A stretch of DNA of 64,000 nt from Hyalella azteca. Taxonomy: Eukaryota > Arthropoda > Malacostraca > Amphipoda > Hyalellidae. The notes under the pieces were generated by a model. It was not told the DNA's origin, did no database searches, and was given only the letters and a program-made list of their open reading frames with translations. Shown in pieces: positions 24,691-35,928 of the stretch. The stretch lies in NCBI RefSeq assembly GCF_000764305.2, contig NW_025941602.1:1-64000 (forward strand). Reading direction: 5' to 3'. Made by a program: the position numbers and the translations under genes. Position 1 is the first letter of the stretch. Every line of letters starts with the position of its first letter.

Positions 24691-25650
24691 GCAGTATCAA
24701 TGAAGTTGTTATTGCGCAGTTAATGTCACCTGCTGTTAATAATATCGACTAGTACATGCAGTAATGTACTTGAGACCCAGACACATATGCACGTAATATT
24801 TCGTTAGAGCTTGAGAGTTTTCATTTCAGCGGATATCTCTCAATTCTTTCTGATTCTGAAAATATATGTATAAACATTTTGTGAAATTTGGATACTAGTT
24901 ATATGGCTTTTCAATTATAGCGACTGAATTTGATAACTCAGAAATTTTATTTGCTTTAGTTTCAACTGGAGCAGCTTCTTTCAGTCCAACAGTCGGCTAG
25001 TGTGATCAATAACTCAGTAATGTTAACCAACACATGACCTATGTTTAATCCATGTACAATTGTATAATGTTACATCTTGAGTTATTGAAAAAATTTCCGT
25101 ACATTTATTGTAATCCATTGACTGAGTTCCCCGTTTTGTGTAGTTAAGTATACAATATTCAATATAAATTTTTATTCTTTCATCTTATACGTTTTACAGA
25201 AATGTATTTGGAAATGCATATTTTATGCTCAGCTTATCATTGCTGGCGTCAATCCTTATCATGAAGATCGTATATTCAACGTTAAAGACAGCCGATACTA
25301 TTTTTTGTGAATTAGATTGTTTTGTCATGTGACACTCCATATAGTGAATGTGATATGAATCATTTATGGAGATTTAGCTAATAAATCGAAGATCAAATAG
25401 CTTATTTCATGTATACTTTCAGTCACTCTTTAATAACGTTCTTGAGCTTAGAATGTCAAATGAATCGGCTTGTGATTATTGGAAGTTTATTTGTTCTCTT
25501 TTTTAATTGTGGTATTCGAACAATTTGAGATGGAGAGTTAAAAAAATTAAAAAATCGTCGGATTAAGTTTTTTTTAGCGCCAAGCATATCGAAATATATT
25601 CGCCACGCACATTTCCCCCAGTTTTTCTTGTAACTTTTCTAACTTTCATA
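24691..25650. other. No gene recognised
   Basis: AT-rich sequence between two duplicated blocks. No repeats or coding signal seen. Confidence 0.4.
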
Positions 25651-26336
25651 AGTCACGACCAAGGTCCTTATGCGTGCTCATGAGTTCTCAGCCTTTGTCC
25701 TACATGAACTCCGACAGAGGGGCTTTGTTCTCATGTTTTTTATGACAAAGACTTCCATTCTGGTGCGCACTCCTTCAAAAATATAATAATATAATAGAAT
25801 AATATGGTAAAATAATAATTAATCAAGCTGTGCTTTTTTATCTCCCATGCAGTGACCGGGTGTGTGTTTTAGCAATTTTCATTTACACTAAACAAGTATG
25901 TAATCGAGTACAATTAGAATTTATGACTTTCTTTGTTTTTTATTGTATAAGCAAATCATAAACTCGCCGCTTACTAGCAGAAGGTGGTGATAATTATGTA
26001 GACACTGAAACGTCACCTCATAATCGTACTCATCTTTTTGTACAATATGGATCCGAGTTCCTCTTCTCACGGCTGTGGTTCAAAAAGTTCCAAAACAAAA
26101 AAATTGATCAGTACTCACTGCAGTGAGTGATAGAGTGCGCATTTTCTCACGTCCATCCATCCGTTACGGACGGACGGTCGGACATGACCAGTACACAATA
26201 GCGCATTTTTTTACATAAATGAGAAAATGCGCTTAAAATGGCAACTATATAAAGTTAATTTTATAGCATATTACCCCAATAATATTTGGGATATGAGTAT
26301 TACTGTCGGATATATTTTGATATTTTACATAAATAT
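25651..26336. repeat. Direct duplication, copy 1 (~685 bp)
   Basis: Begins 'agtcacgaccaaggtcctta' and ends 'gtcggatatattttgatatttt'-like sequence. The offset to copy 2 is 899 bp. The unit contains a (TAATAA) stretch, 'cagcagaaggtggtgataat'-like sequence and one whole GTCY element. Divergence between copies looks like about 5% by eye, with small indels. Confidence 0.88.
26108..26238 (-). mobile_element. GTCY-family element inside duplication copy 1
   Basis: Minus-strand copy with palindrome ACTCACTGCAGTGAGT, 'gcgcattttctcacgtccat' and 'cataaatgagaaaatgcgct'. The sequence beyond the palindrome (gatcaattttttt in element sense) differs from the 'gagttatatttttt' of other copies. Confidence 0.8.
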
Positions 26337-26549
26337 GACATGATTAGTATCATCGCTATAAGACGATTCACCTTCAGATCTTCCTACAAGCAGATATACA
26401 GTAGTATTCTCTTAAACAAGTTTTGTTAAAGACCAGAGAATTAGTTTTATTTATTAACCTCTCCGATATACAAGACAGCCAAAGAATTGGACGCCATAAT
26501 AAAACCGTATATTCCAAAGCAGTTCTCTTTAAAATCCAAGGACGACTTT

Positions 26550-27233
26550 AGTCACGACCAAGGTCCTTATGCGTGCTCATGAGTTCTCAGCCTTTGTCCT
26601 ACAAGAACTCCGACAGAGCGGCTTTGTTCTCATGTTTTTTATGACCAAGACTTCCATTCTGGTCCGCACTCTGTCAAAAATATAATAATAATATAATAGA
26701 ATAATATGATAAAATGATAAATAATCAAGCTGTGCTTTTTTTATCTCCCATGCAGTGACTGGGTGTGTATTTTAGCAATTTTGGTTTACACTAAAACAAG
26801 TATGTAATTGAGTACAATTAAAATTTATGACTTTCTTTTCTTTTTTTATATAAGCAAAAGATAGACTCGCCTGATAAACTTACCAGCAGAAGGTGGTGAT
26901 AATTATGTAGACACTGCAAAGTCACCTCATCATCGTACTCATCTTTTTGTACAAGATGGATCCGAGTTGCTCTTCTCGCGACTGTGGTTCAAAAACTACC
27001 AAAACAAAAAAATTAGATCGGTACTCACTGCAGTGAGTGATAGAGTGCGCATTTTCTCACGTCCATCCATTCGTCACGGACGGACGGTCGGACATGACGA
27101 GTATAATAGCGCTATTTTTACATAAATGAGAAAATGTGCTAAAAATGGCAACTATATAAAGTTAATTTTCTAGCATATTATTCCAATAATATTTGGGATA
27201 TGAGTATTACTGTCGGATATATTTTGATATTTT
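26550..27233. repeat. Direct duplication, copy 2 (~685 bp)
   Basis: Second copy of the unit at 25651, homologous from 'agtcacgaccaaggtcctta' to 'tgtcggatatattttgatat'. The two copies are separated by 213 bp of unrelated sequence, so this is a dispersed direct duplication rather than a perfect tandem. Confidence 0.88.
27019..27146 (-). mobile_element. GTCY-family element inside duplication copy 2
   Basis: Same element and same position within the duplicated unit as the copy at 26108, so it was inserted before the duplication. One arm of the inverted 13-mer is mutated (gagaaaatgtgct). Confidence 0.8.
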
Positions 27234-27935
27234 CACCGCGATGGCTCGGCAAAAATCTGCACCGATCCTCCTCCCCTGATTCACGTGCGGCATTTTCTGT
27301 AACTTCTACAAGAGCCCTGACACCTGAATCGTCAGTCGCGAGGTGATATTCTTTAAAGAAATCGAGGAATGTGGTAATGAAATAAATTACGGAATTTTAA
27401 ATGCTTATGTGATTATTAGGAAAAGATGTACGGAATTTGGAAAAAGCTTGAGTAGAAAATATAAAATTACGTAATACGCAAATGACCAGTGCGATAATTG
27501 GAAAATGAAAAAAAAATATATGGAACTGAGCAGTGAAAAATGTAAGAAACAATATTAAGCAAATGTAAAATGTAAAGAGTGCAGAAACTTGAAGTGGTGG
27601 TGTGAATATTATCTTATGATGGCTTATCACGAGATCCGATTCCTAGAAGACAATGAATTGAATATCGCAACAACAGTGAACTTAACAGCAATGAATCATT
27701 TATTGCTTAAATTTCTCCTTTTCATTGGGGAAAATTTTAATGTAAATTTGTTATCGAGAGGTTTAGCCCGATCAGCCGTGACCTGTGTAATATAGGTAAT
27801 GTTTGAAAACCTTCAAGGGTTCACCACAATAGTTAAGTTCACCCAGATTCATGCACATGCTGTTCAATGCTTCGCAGATTCCTATGCAAACGAGTTGGTT
27901 TGAAAGAGTATGCTCGCTATTGCTCGCCTGCGCAT
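27234..27935. other. No gene recognised
   Basis: AT-rich, with only chance frames on both strands (for example minus 27397-27630, rich in Phe and Ile from AT bias). Confidence 0.4.
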
Positions 27936-28232
27936 CATTCGCAGAAGCCGGCAGCTCTTGTCTGGCGATCATGGAAGGAAGTTGGCCACTCCTCGGCAAA
28001 CCTGTTCCATTCATTGTACAAGGAAGCCATGTCCTCATCACGGAATCCTCCGAGAAAAAAAACAGCCGCTGCTTTCTTGGTCTGAGTGACCGCTAAAAAA
28101 TTCTTGCTGAGCCTCGGGTCTAGCTGAGCCCGAGCAGCGAGTCCCGCAGGCGAGTTGCTTGACGCTCCGAAACTCGGAGCTGCTCAGTGAGCTCTTGGAG
28201 TCGGTGGTGTGAGGTGCGTGTCCCTCGCGTCT
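27936..28232 (-). pseudogene. Minus-strand coding remnant: coiled coil then FLGGFRDEDMASLYNEWNRF segment
   Basis: Two overlapping minus-strand frames read like parts of one protein. The first (28232 to a TAG at 28120-28122) encodes a helix containing HRLQELTEQLRVSERQATRL and RDSLL. Its core positions follow a strict 3-4 heptad spacing (L, L, L, S, A, L, L), and the frame is preceded by an acceptor-like gctgctgcag. The second frame (open 28183 to a TGA at 27936-27938) has LDPRLSKNFLAVTQTKKAAA, then VFFLGGFRDEDMASLYNEWN, then RFAEEWP. A frame change near 28130 would join helix and second segment. GC content is raised over exactly this stretch. I do not recognise the family. It may be a retrocopy, a transposon ORF or a nested gene exon with an assembly indel. 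Confidence 0.35.
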
Positions 28233-28378
28233 CTGCAGCAGCCCAGCATCTCTCAGATATTCGAAAATTTTGAACGTTTTAATGCTGATTTGTTTGAGTG
28301 GTCGAACCTAGGACTTGTATCTTATTGTTCAATAAAAGTTCTGCACTTGGTTTTATGTATTGTTAATGAATTATTCAG

Positions 28379-28486
28379 AAGTGAAAAGTTACTTCACCTG
28401 TACGGAGAGGTAGCCCGCTCTTCGAGTGACCACATCGCAGGTAAGCTCGCCTCGGGCATCTTCTCCCAAGACGACGTCCAGCTCAG
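28379..28486 (+). CDS. Candidate plus-strand internal exon, phase-compatible with the FERM exon
   Basis: Flanked by ttattcag| and CTCAG|GTGTAT, with a second, stronger internal donor CGCAG|GTAAGC at 28440/28441. It is 108 nt with phase 2 on both sides, so it can follow the FERM exon without a frame change. It encodes SEKLLHLYGEVARSSSDHIA then GKLASGIFSQDDVQL. The tail loosely recalls the helix of a FERM F2 lobe, but it lacks the expected FRMD4 continuation and the acceptor has a poor pyrimidine tract. GC content is higher than the flanks. A chance open stretch is quite possible. Confidence 0.22.
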
Positions 28487-28813
28487 GTGTATTTTCAGCT
28501 TTATTCGTCTCTCTTTTATTTCTTTCTATTAATTAATACCGAATGAATTCTAGATAAGTATTAATGTATCATCCTGCAGGAATTGAAACGAAGCTAATAT
28601 TAGTGTCATAGTAGTGGCAAATTAGACGTGTTGTGTTACGAGATGCATGCCTAGGTGCCTCTGCGATTGTTTATAAAAAGATGCCCCAAAAAAGTGCTAC
28701 GTGGTAGCGTCGTCCACCGCAACCTGCCGGTCGCTTGTGCGAGTACTGCCGCTGTGTGGCCTGGACATCACTGCGTCATTTGCGGTGTGAAATCTTGAAC
28801 AAACTGTGATTTT

Positions 28814-29005
28814 GTCACTTGATGCATTAATATATTTGCCACTTGACGCAGCAATTTACTTGCCTTTTGATGTAGCAATTCATTTGCCACTTGATGCAGC
28901 AATTCATTCGTCACTTGATGCAGCAATTTATTTGCCACTCTATAGCAATCTATTTGCTACTGCATGCAGTAGGTAATCTATTTGCCACTTGATGCATCAA
29001 TCTTT
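28814..29005. repeat. 24-bp minisatellite (cacttgatgcagcaatttatttgc)
   Basis: About eight imperfect copies of 'cacttgatgcagcaatt' plus '(c/t)atttgc', most with ATGCA at the centre. Unit length varies between 22 and 28 bp. Confidence 0.8.
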
Positions 29006-31274
29006 TTCGCTCGATGTATCAGTTTATGTCGGCTGCTCATGCTCTCGTAAACGTAATAGGGGATTATTGTCATTTATTAATACTTGAGGACATTTGTCTG
29101 AAATTAAATCATGCTTTTTACCTCACACATATTCTAATTCAAGATATCAAGGCATTTTGAATGGAAGCATAACTCTGCCCAGTGAAAATTTTAAATCATA
29201 AAATATGTGAATAACTTGAAGCTCGTCGCGATCGCGTTCTTACGGGCTGAGTAACTTCCTTCGCGCACGAAGTATCAACATTCACATATCAAGGTTGCAT
29301 CATTTACGGTGCAATTTAAAACTCATTAATTGGATGTGGCACACGTTCATATTAATAGTTTAACATTCGAATGAGAAGGATCTTGTGTTTCTAAAATGTT
29401 ATTGAATGATTTCCGATCGTGTATCGTTTTCTGTTTATTTCGTGTGTATGTTGTAAGTGGTCACATAGATGATGCGCGTCTCACTCACTAACCGAGCCGA
29501 ATTGTATACACGTAGTTTTTTATCTAAATATGAAACCACACAACTTGAAGAAGCCTATGCGGAATGCGTTAACACCATGTGTTACCTCCTGGCAGGTAGA
29601 GCATTTGGGTCTTGGTTTTTTTCTTCTAAGTCTACTTATCTGATTAGTCGGCACGAATTTTTTCAGTATTAATCAATTTGATCGAAACAATATTTGACAA
29701 ATTCCACTTTCCACTTCCGTCCGCTGTGCGGTCGAACTCATGTTGGGTCCCCGAAGTAAATGAAGTTGTGGTGAGGCAGAGCGCCAGCGCACCAACCGCA
29801 GCCACCATCACGGTACACTGTGGTGAACCCGTCAGTCATCACTATAATACACTCTTGCTTTAACCCGTATTCTCTTCAAATCATTTTGTATATATTTTTA
29901 CGTTGTTTATTGATTTATTAGGACCTTAGCTCATCAATTAATGAACTTATTTCATCTGTTAATGAAGTTTGTATTTTTTCACTAGTTTTTTTGGTTATAT
30001 TGATGACGAAGCATAGGTTTTGTGTGCCTTCTTATAGGCCAAAAAATCATCAAGAGATTGTCAGTGATCAATTGCACGAAGACTACAACGTGGCGTGAAC
30101 CACAATTGCAAAGTACTCCATCGCAGATCGCGAAATCAACAATCCATTTCCTGAATTCGACTTTGTGTGAACGGATTTTCTAATGTTTAGTTGTTCAAAA
30201 AATTTTAATACGCCGTACCCAACAAAAATGAATTATTTTCCATGTAAAACCAATTAATAGCTTTCCGGAAATTTCCTCATGGTGATGCACACGGATTTTA
30301 TTTATAAATTTATAATTTTCACCTTTTACACATTCTTGCTTTTCGGTTGTGGCATTCACACAGGAGAGTGTGACCCACGGCTAAACGATCTTGGTTGTTA
30401 TGTTCGTAACGCAGTTCCGGCTGCTGCAGACAAATGCTACAATTAAAAGCTAATGCCCGCACGGCTCAAGTCCTGTGTGTGACCTCCTGCTGCTTGACCT
30501 CATGACAGTTCAAAGGAATGCATTCTCCATAATGCGTTCTGAGGAGCTCAGAGTGCGACATTGTTCTTGGGACTCCAGTGCATTTCTACTTTTGTTTTAT
30601 AGTGAATAACTGAGCGAGAGTGACAACTGTGATCCCATTTCCGTTCTAGGACAATCGAGACTCTTGAAGTCGTGTCCAGCAGGATGAAGTTTGAAATATC
30701 CCAACAAAATGCGGGTTTAAAGTTAGCATTGTTGGTTACTTTGCGTTGAGGGCAAAATTGAATGTTGGAATCAATAATCCTATATTATTTACGAACAATA
30801 CTCGTATGTGAGCCTGAAATTGCAAGAAATAAGTACTGATATGTATCGCTGATGCGATTATATTTATTAATTTGCTATTATATCCTGCAGACAAATTAGA
30901 CTTTAGCAATTCTATTTACGATTAAAATATTATTGCTTAAAAAATGATATTTCAGTGCACGCTGCGAGGCTGGCAACAGTACACACTGCCAATTAAATCG
31001 GAAGTTATATCAAAACCTGTTCCATGGTCTCAACTTTATTCTACATCTATTGCATTATCACCAATACTTAAATACAACATTTCTTGTGATCATTCGCAAG
31101 AATTTAAGTGTTTTTTATGCTCGAATCCCTGCCGAAACATGAGGCTAGAACTACTTAATTGCATTCTTGATTGATTTAGCACTTCTCATTTATTTTATAA
31201 CTGATTTTAAAAATGAAGGTTTTCTTTTAATCAACTCGCTCTGACAACATAAATAATGGCGGTCCTGTTTCACT
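29006..31274. other. No confident gene; one weak exon-like frame
   Basis: A plus-strand frame at 29469-29595 starts at an ATG right after cacatag, contains YETTQLEEAYAECVNTMC and ends at GGCAG|GTAGAG, so it has exon-like edges. I cannot assign it to a family and the donor is weak. The remainder is AT-rich without repeats. Confidence 0.25.
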
Positions 31275-31556
31275 TTACAAATATATTTGACGCTGATTTT
31301 TTACACAATTTTTTTCACGAAGTTCCCGCAGTCCGCAGCAGCGACGGAATTTCTTCCTCTCTGGATGACCGACCCAAATTTTACGCAGTAACGATTTTCT
31401 TTTCTCGCTGAGGTTTTTATCGTCTTGTCGCTGAAGCGAAGTTCGTTTGATGCGTTTTTGATCCTCCGGTGATGTATTTTTAATACCCAGTTTGTGTTGA
31501 AGCTTTTCTATCGGTGGCTCGTAAAACGCCTTGCGATCCTTATTATTACATACCAA
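31275..31556 (-). pseudogene. Lys/Arg-rich minus-strand open frame (unassigned)
   Basis: A 93-codon frame, strongly basic and helical in character: YEPPIEKLQHKLGIKNTSPE, then DQKRIKRTSLQRQDDKNLSE, then KRKSLLRKIWVGHPERKKFR. Charged heptads and few low-complexity runs make it look more like protein than the neighbouring chance frames. No intron signals bound it, and both ends run into AT-rich sequence. It could be a fragment of a transposon-encoded protein or an old retrocopy. I recognise no family. It overlaps the plus-strand candidate at 31538. Confidence 0.2.
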
Positions 31557-31714
31557 ACACCCTGGCCTCGTATAGCTGGGCTATGCCCTTCATCATTGCT
31601 GGGCTTCTGGGCCTATACTTTCAAAAAAAGTTAAGAGATCCTAAGTTCATCAGCCAATCATTGGCGGCCTTTCAAGCAAAATCCACCAATCATAGACAAG
31701 AAAATAGAGCGTAA
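31538..31714 (+). pseudogene. Short fragment resembling a transporter membrane segment (very tentative)
   Basis: The open frame reads YYYIPNTLASYSWAMPFIIA then GLLGLYFQKKLRDPKFIS. The W..PF.I.G.LGL....KL.D...F arrangement resembles the transmembrane segment and following loop of ProP-like major-facilitator transporters (family pattern WGWRIPF..G..G). It would lack two residues in the helix. If real it would be a bacterial-type fragment, possibly transferred from an endosymbiont, or a eukaryotic MFS exon ending at GAGC|GTAAGT. Upstream and downstream frames do not continue the match. A chance hydrophobic run remains the likeliest alternative. Confidence 0.12.
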
Positions 31715-31883
31715 GTACTTACGTTAACTTAGCGAATTTTGAAGGTATGGCCCCAGGTTATGATTGTTTGATAGACTTGCCGCTTCTATCTGATCGTGGA
31801 ATATGCGATCTATACGTTTAAGCCCTACGTAATACCCTGAAAAATTTGGATGTTTTACTGGTAATTAATTAAATTATTATATT

Positions 31884-31916
31884 CTGACGTTCTGCCAACT
31901 TTTGGCAGAACGTCAG
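31884..31916. other. Perfect 15-bp stem, 3-nt loop hairpin
   Basis: ctgacgttctgccaa (31884-31898), loop ctt, ttggcagaacgtcag (31902-31916). All 15 pairs are Watson-Crick and about half are GC, unusual in this AT-rich region. No T-run follows, so it does not look like an intrinsic terminator. Confidence 0.9.
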
Positions 31917-34900
31917 GGAAGCTCATGGAATAAATGAATGACAAAAATTAACGATGATGAGGAATTCTGTATTGATTACTTTCACAATTGAGTAACGGAG
32001 CTTTTGGCTGTAATAGTCTATCTTTTATTGCCATTCGTGTGGATCTTCCGCGATAAATTGTTTTACTTCAATTCGAATGCTACGGCAGAATAAAAAGGAG
32101 AAAATGACAATGTATTCGTCCCAAATCAGAAGTATTCAAATTCGTTTTCAATTTTATTCATAATATTTCCGGGTATTGCCAGCAGATCCGACTTTGCCTT
32201 CGGTTCTGGTTTGAATTTTATTGTTTATAAATTAATGTGCCCTGTTGACGTTTTGTGTTAGAGTGTAACATGCTGGTATGTCGACCAATATGCAGTTTTC
32301 AATGCGAGATGATTACTGCAACTTCAGCATTAAATTTATGATCGTCCAATTTACCCTGGCCGGAAACGACGTGAATCCAAACAAGTTAGTCGTGCACTTT
32401 TTGCGCTTACGATCGGTAATGAGGTAGATGCATGAAGTTCTGGTGGGGTAGGTGCATGAAGTTCTGGTATTGTACAGTGATGGTGATGTCCTTTCGCAAC
32501 TTCCCATGCCAAGTGACCAAAAAAGTAGACGTGCATCGCGAATTGTTGTTATTATGTGCTACAAACCTTACCCTAAACCACTACTCTTACGTAAGCGACG
32601 CTGCATCTAACTTGCATGAATGTACATGATTTATCTGAGCATGTGTATATACAGTCAACATAATGTAAATCTGCACCAATTAATTTGATTTTAATCAATT
32701 AATAGTATGCATTCTAATTCTTGAACTTGATCTAAATTTTGATTGAATTTAGCCCAAAAAATAGCTTTTTGTACCTTCACGTACCACTGACCTCAACTAT
32801 AAGCCGGTCACTTTCCTTGCGTTGCGGCGCGCTACCTTCATTGTCAGAATACCAGTTTTTTAGCTGTCCCTACTTGACCATTGTGGCTTGACTTTTCCCT
32901 CTTATTGTTGTTGATCAGAGAAGATTATTCCTTCTTTTTTGTTACCTCGTTGGTAGACTCGTCCGCTCACTGAATTAACGAGGCGTTTGTATCGCCCTGT
33001 TGTCGTGCTTGTTGTGCTCCACATAAGGTCCCTGTGACTGCCTCGTATTTCTGCCTTCTAAAGTGCAGTCAGTTATTTCTCTGCAATATTTCCGGTTTTG
33101 ATTGATATATTTTTATAAATGTGGGTATTTTATTGTGTGTAAATTTATTGCAATAAATAAATAATATTTATTTTTATTAGTATTCATATTGTATTATTTA
33201 TACATCGTAATTCTCTTCAAATTTCTCTTTTTCTTCCATTCCAATATAGTGAGAGTTCGCATACGTGATGGCTCATGGCAAACTAAGTTCCTACATATAA
33301 ATTTATTTTCCATTGCATTCAACTGTTACTGTTATTTCTAATGTTTAGGCAATGAAATTATTCGCAGTAATTTAGCTAATGTAACTTATTTACCGTACTT
33401 TTCACCATTAACTTAGATTACTTTCATAATTAACGATGACGAAAACGAATACTTTTTCCTTTAATTTTTAGTGATCGATGATGTCTTCGTTTAAATTCCA
33501 TCGTGTACAGTTTGGGCGTTGAACGTTGCAAACAATTTACTGCAACGTTTTTTCATTCATAACGAAAATGGTCATAGGCTCCTAAAAGATACTTATGTTG
33601 CACTCGTTGCGAAGATTTTTTTTTCATTACAAAAGCTCTTCAATGCCTAAATTTCAGTCAAATGTTGGATTTTCGATTCGAAAATTTGGTCGAGAACGGT
33701 TCTTTCCAGGCCTATTGTATAGAAGTAAGATACGCGGAACATTCGCCAAATTCTCTCGATGAGAATAATTGATGTTGGTGGCCACCATTTCGATGTTCTT
33801 CCTTCCCATGAATTTGTATAGACACGACTTTTATTGAGTTTCCCCTAAATTTTCAGTTTGCGGCAAATATACGGGCCGTCTTTAAACCCTCGTATACCAC
33901 ACACTCACAAATCAACAAAAACCCACTTTTAAAGCTCGAATATTGCTTATTTTCTTTTTTGCACAGCAGTGTTAAACCGCAACCCTTTATACCGTTAATC
34001 TCTTCTTTGTTCGTGCCCAAGCCTGGCATTATTTACTTATAATAAAGCTTCCTTTAAGGCCGTGAGTGCGGCCAGTCCTCGCTCCTGTACTACTGAGTTT
34101 ACTGCCTGCCAGGCTATCAATGTTATACGTGTTGGTGGAGCAATGTTTTTTTATTTGATTTATCTGCAGTTTTTTCGCTCATGTTTCCGAGAGTTTCGTG
34201 AAATTTTGTGTTTTTTCTTCAATTGTTTGAATAAAAAAAGTCTCGCGACTTCCCTTGATGTACTTGTATGCCTACTACAATTTGTCAACAGATGTATTCG
34301 TGGAAACACGGTTTTGTATTTGAAACACATCTCTTAGATTTTCAAACTAATCTGTCACAAAAATGAGGTCTTTCTATATGTTCAGCAATATTTTATTAAA
34401 AATATCTAAAATCAATGATATTCCTTCTATGAGTAAAAAACGAAGAGAATTCCTTCTGTACATATTAATTGTGTCAAGCCTTAGTTTTTTACTTCAGAAT
34501 ATCGGAATTCTAAAATTCGCTTCTTGTTATGAAATGCTTTATTAACCCGTAGGAAAATTCCTGAACCCAGCATAACAAAGTTCGATATTTATATCACCAT
34601 GCGATAAATATTTCATGCCCTCATCAACAATCATGCCTTTATTGAGTAATTAATTACCAGACGCCATCGCATTGAACATCACCTTAGACAACCGCGATTA
34701 TTAAGTACAAATTTCTTTACTTCCGTTGATTAACTAACGCCCATCACATAACCTACGAGCAAAAAGCTCATTTCTGGTAATCCAGCTTTGGCCGAAGCTG
34801 TAGAGCGAGTAGCTTTCTTTTGAGTGAATCATCGACAAAGCTCTCGCTTAGAAGGCGCGCAAGAAGAGAAGAAAGTTCCCGGCTACCTCGAAGCTGCATT

Positions 34901-35928
34901 CCGCTCCGCACCTTTACTACCGCTTTAGCATTCTATGCGTGCGCTGCCTCGTAATTTAAAATCTTGCTTCTTACTCTGGATTGTACATGTTTCTTTAGTT
35001 TTGAACGATGTTGTAATCATCACCGTCCATTTTTGGTTCATTGTTATGCTGAAGTGTAGTTCGTTTCCATGAATGTAGCCATTGGAATTTTTCATTGAAA
35101 GTGAGAGTTAAATTTATTCATTTATTTTAACTTTCATGTTATGGGAAATGATTAGAATTCTATGCACCAAAACAGTCCTTAAAGAGATTAAGTAAATGCA
35201 ACTTATTTCTGTTAAGATAACTTTCCTCAGTGAAGCCTCGAAATACCGCTTCACATTGAGCATTTGAGATCCAACTTAGTAATTTATTAACCGACTTTGA
35301 AAAAAAAAATAAGATTTGTAGTACTTCAAAAGTTTGCAAATAAATAAATTGAATTTTCTGTGATATATTCAACCAATCTACTTTCAGATTCTTTAAGCGT
35401 TAAAAAATGTCAAGTATGTCCGCTCTGAGTCAGCTCCAATAAACGTTTAATGATATTTATAAAGTTCACAGTTCAAATCCAGGTGACGTATTTGGTGATA
35501 TGCACGACTAATTTCCTATTGTTCTTATTCTGACTGTGGGATTGTTAAGTGTTCGAATCCAATTTCCAGATATTGCATTTACGTCCGATATTTTGCCACG
35601 AAATTCTCATCAAATTTAAATAAAATTAAAAAATATTGAATAAAAATGAAAACCTTGAGCATATTGAAACGTGTTGGAAGTGCTTCGCAAGTTCACTGCA
35701 AAATCTATCAGTTTTTCTTCTAACGTAAATGCCAATTGAGCCGTGATAGCACTTATGTCGCCAGCCTTCCAGTGAAAGGTTATATTTCATTAACAAAACT
35801 GAAATTTATATCGAGACCAGAACAGTGTTATCATGTGGCAATCGAACCCTACAAATGTTAGTAGGGTTTGATCAGTATTTTTTCCCTTTTTTAATTGACG
35901 AGGGGCGAATTGAGTGCATGATCCGTTG
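31917..35928. other. 4 kb with no recognisable feature
   Basis: AT-rich. Open frames present are short and without motifs. A GC-rich patch at about 34850-34950 has no splice-bounded frame. Confidence 0.45.

Noticed and set aside
24434..24700. Antisense frame conserved between two tandem copies, looking like a Cys-rich domain
   Set aside because: Nearly all substitutions between the copies alter the peptide, so there is no sign of protein-level constraint.
35440..35590. Two GTTC(A/G)AATCC words (near 35471 and 35552) suggesting tRNA-like B boxes
   Set aside because: No A box at the right distance upstream and no SINE tail. The words are short enough to be chance.
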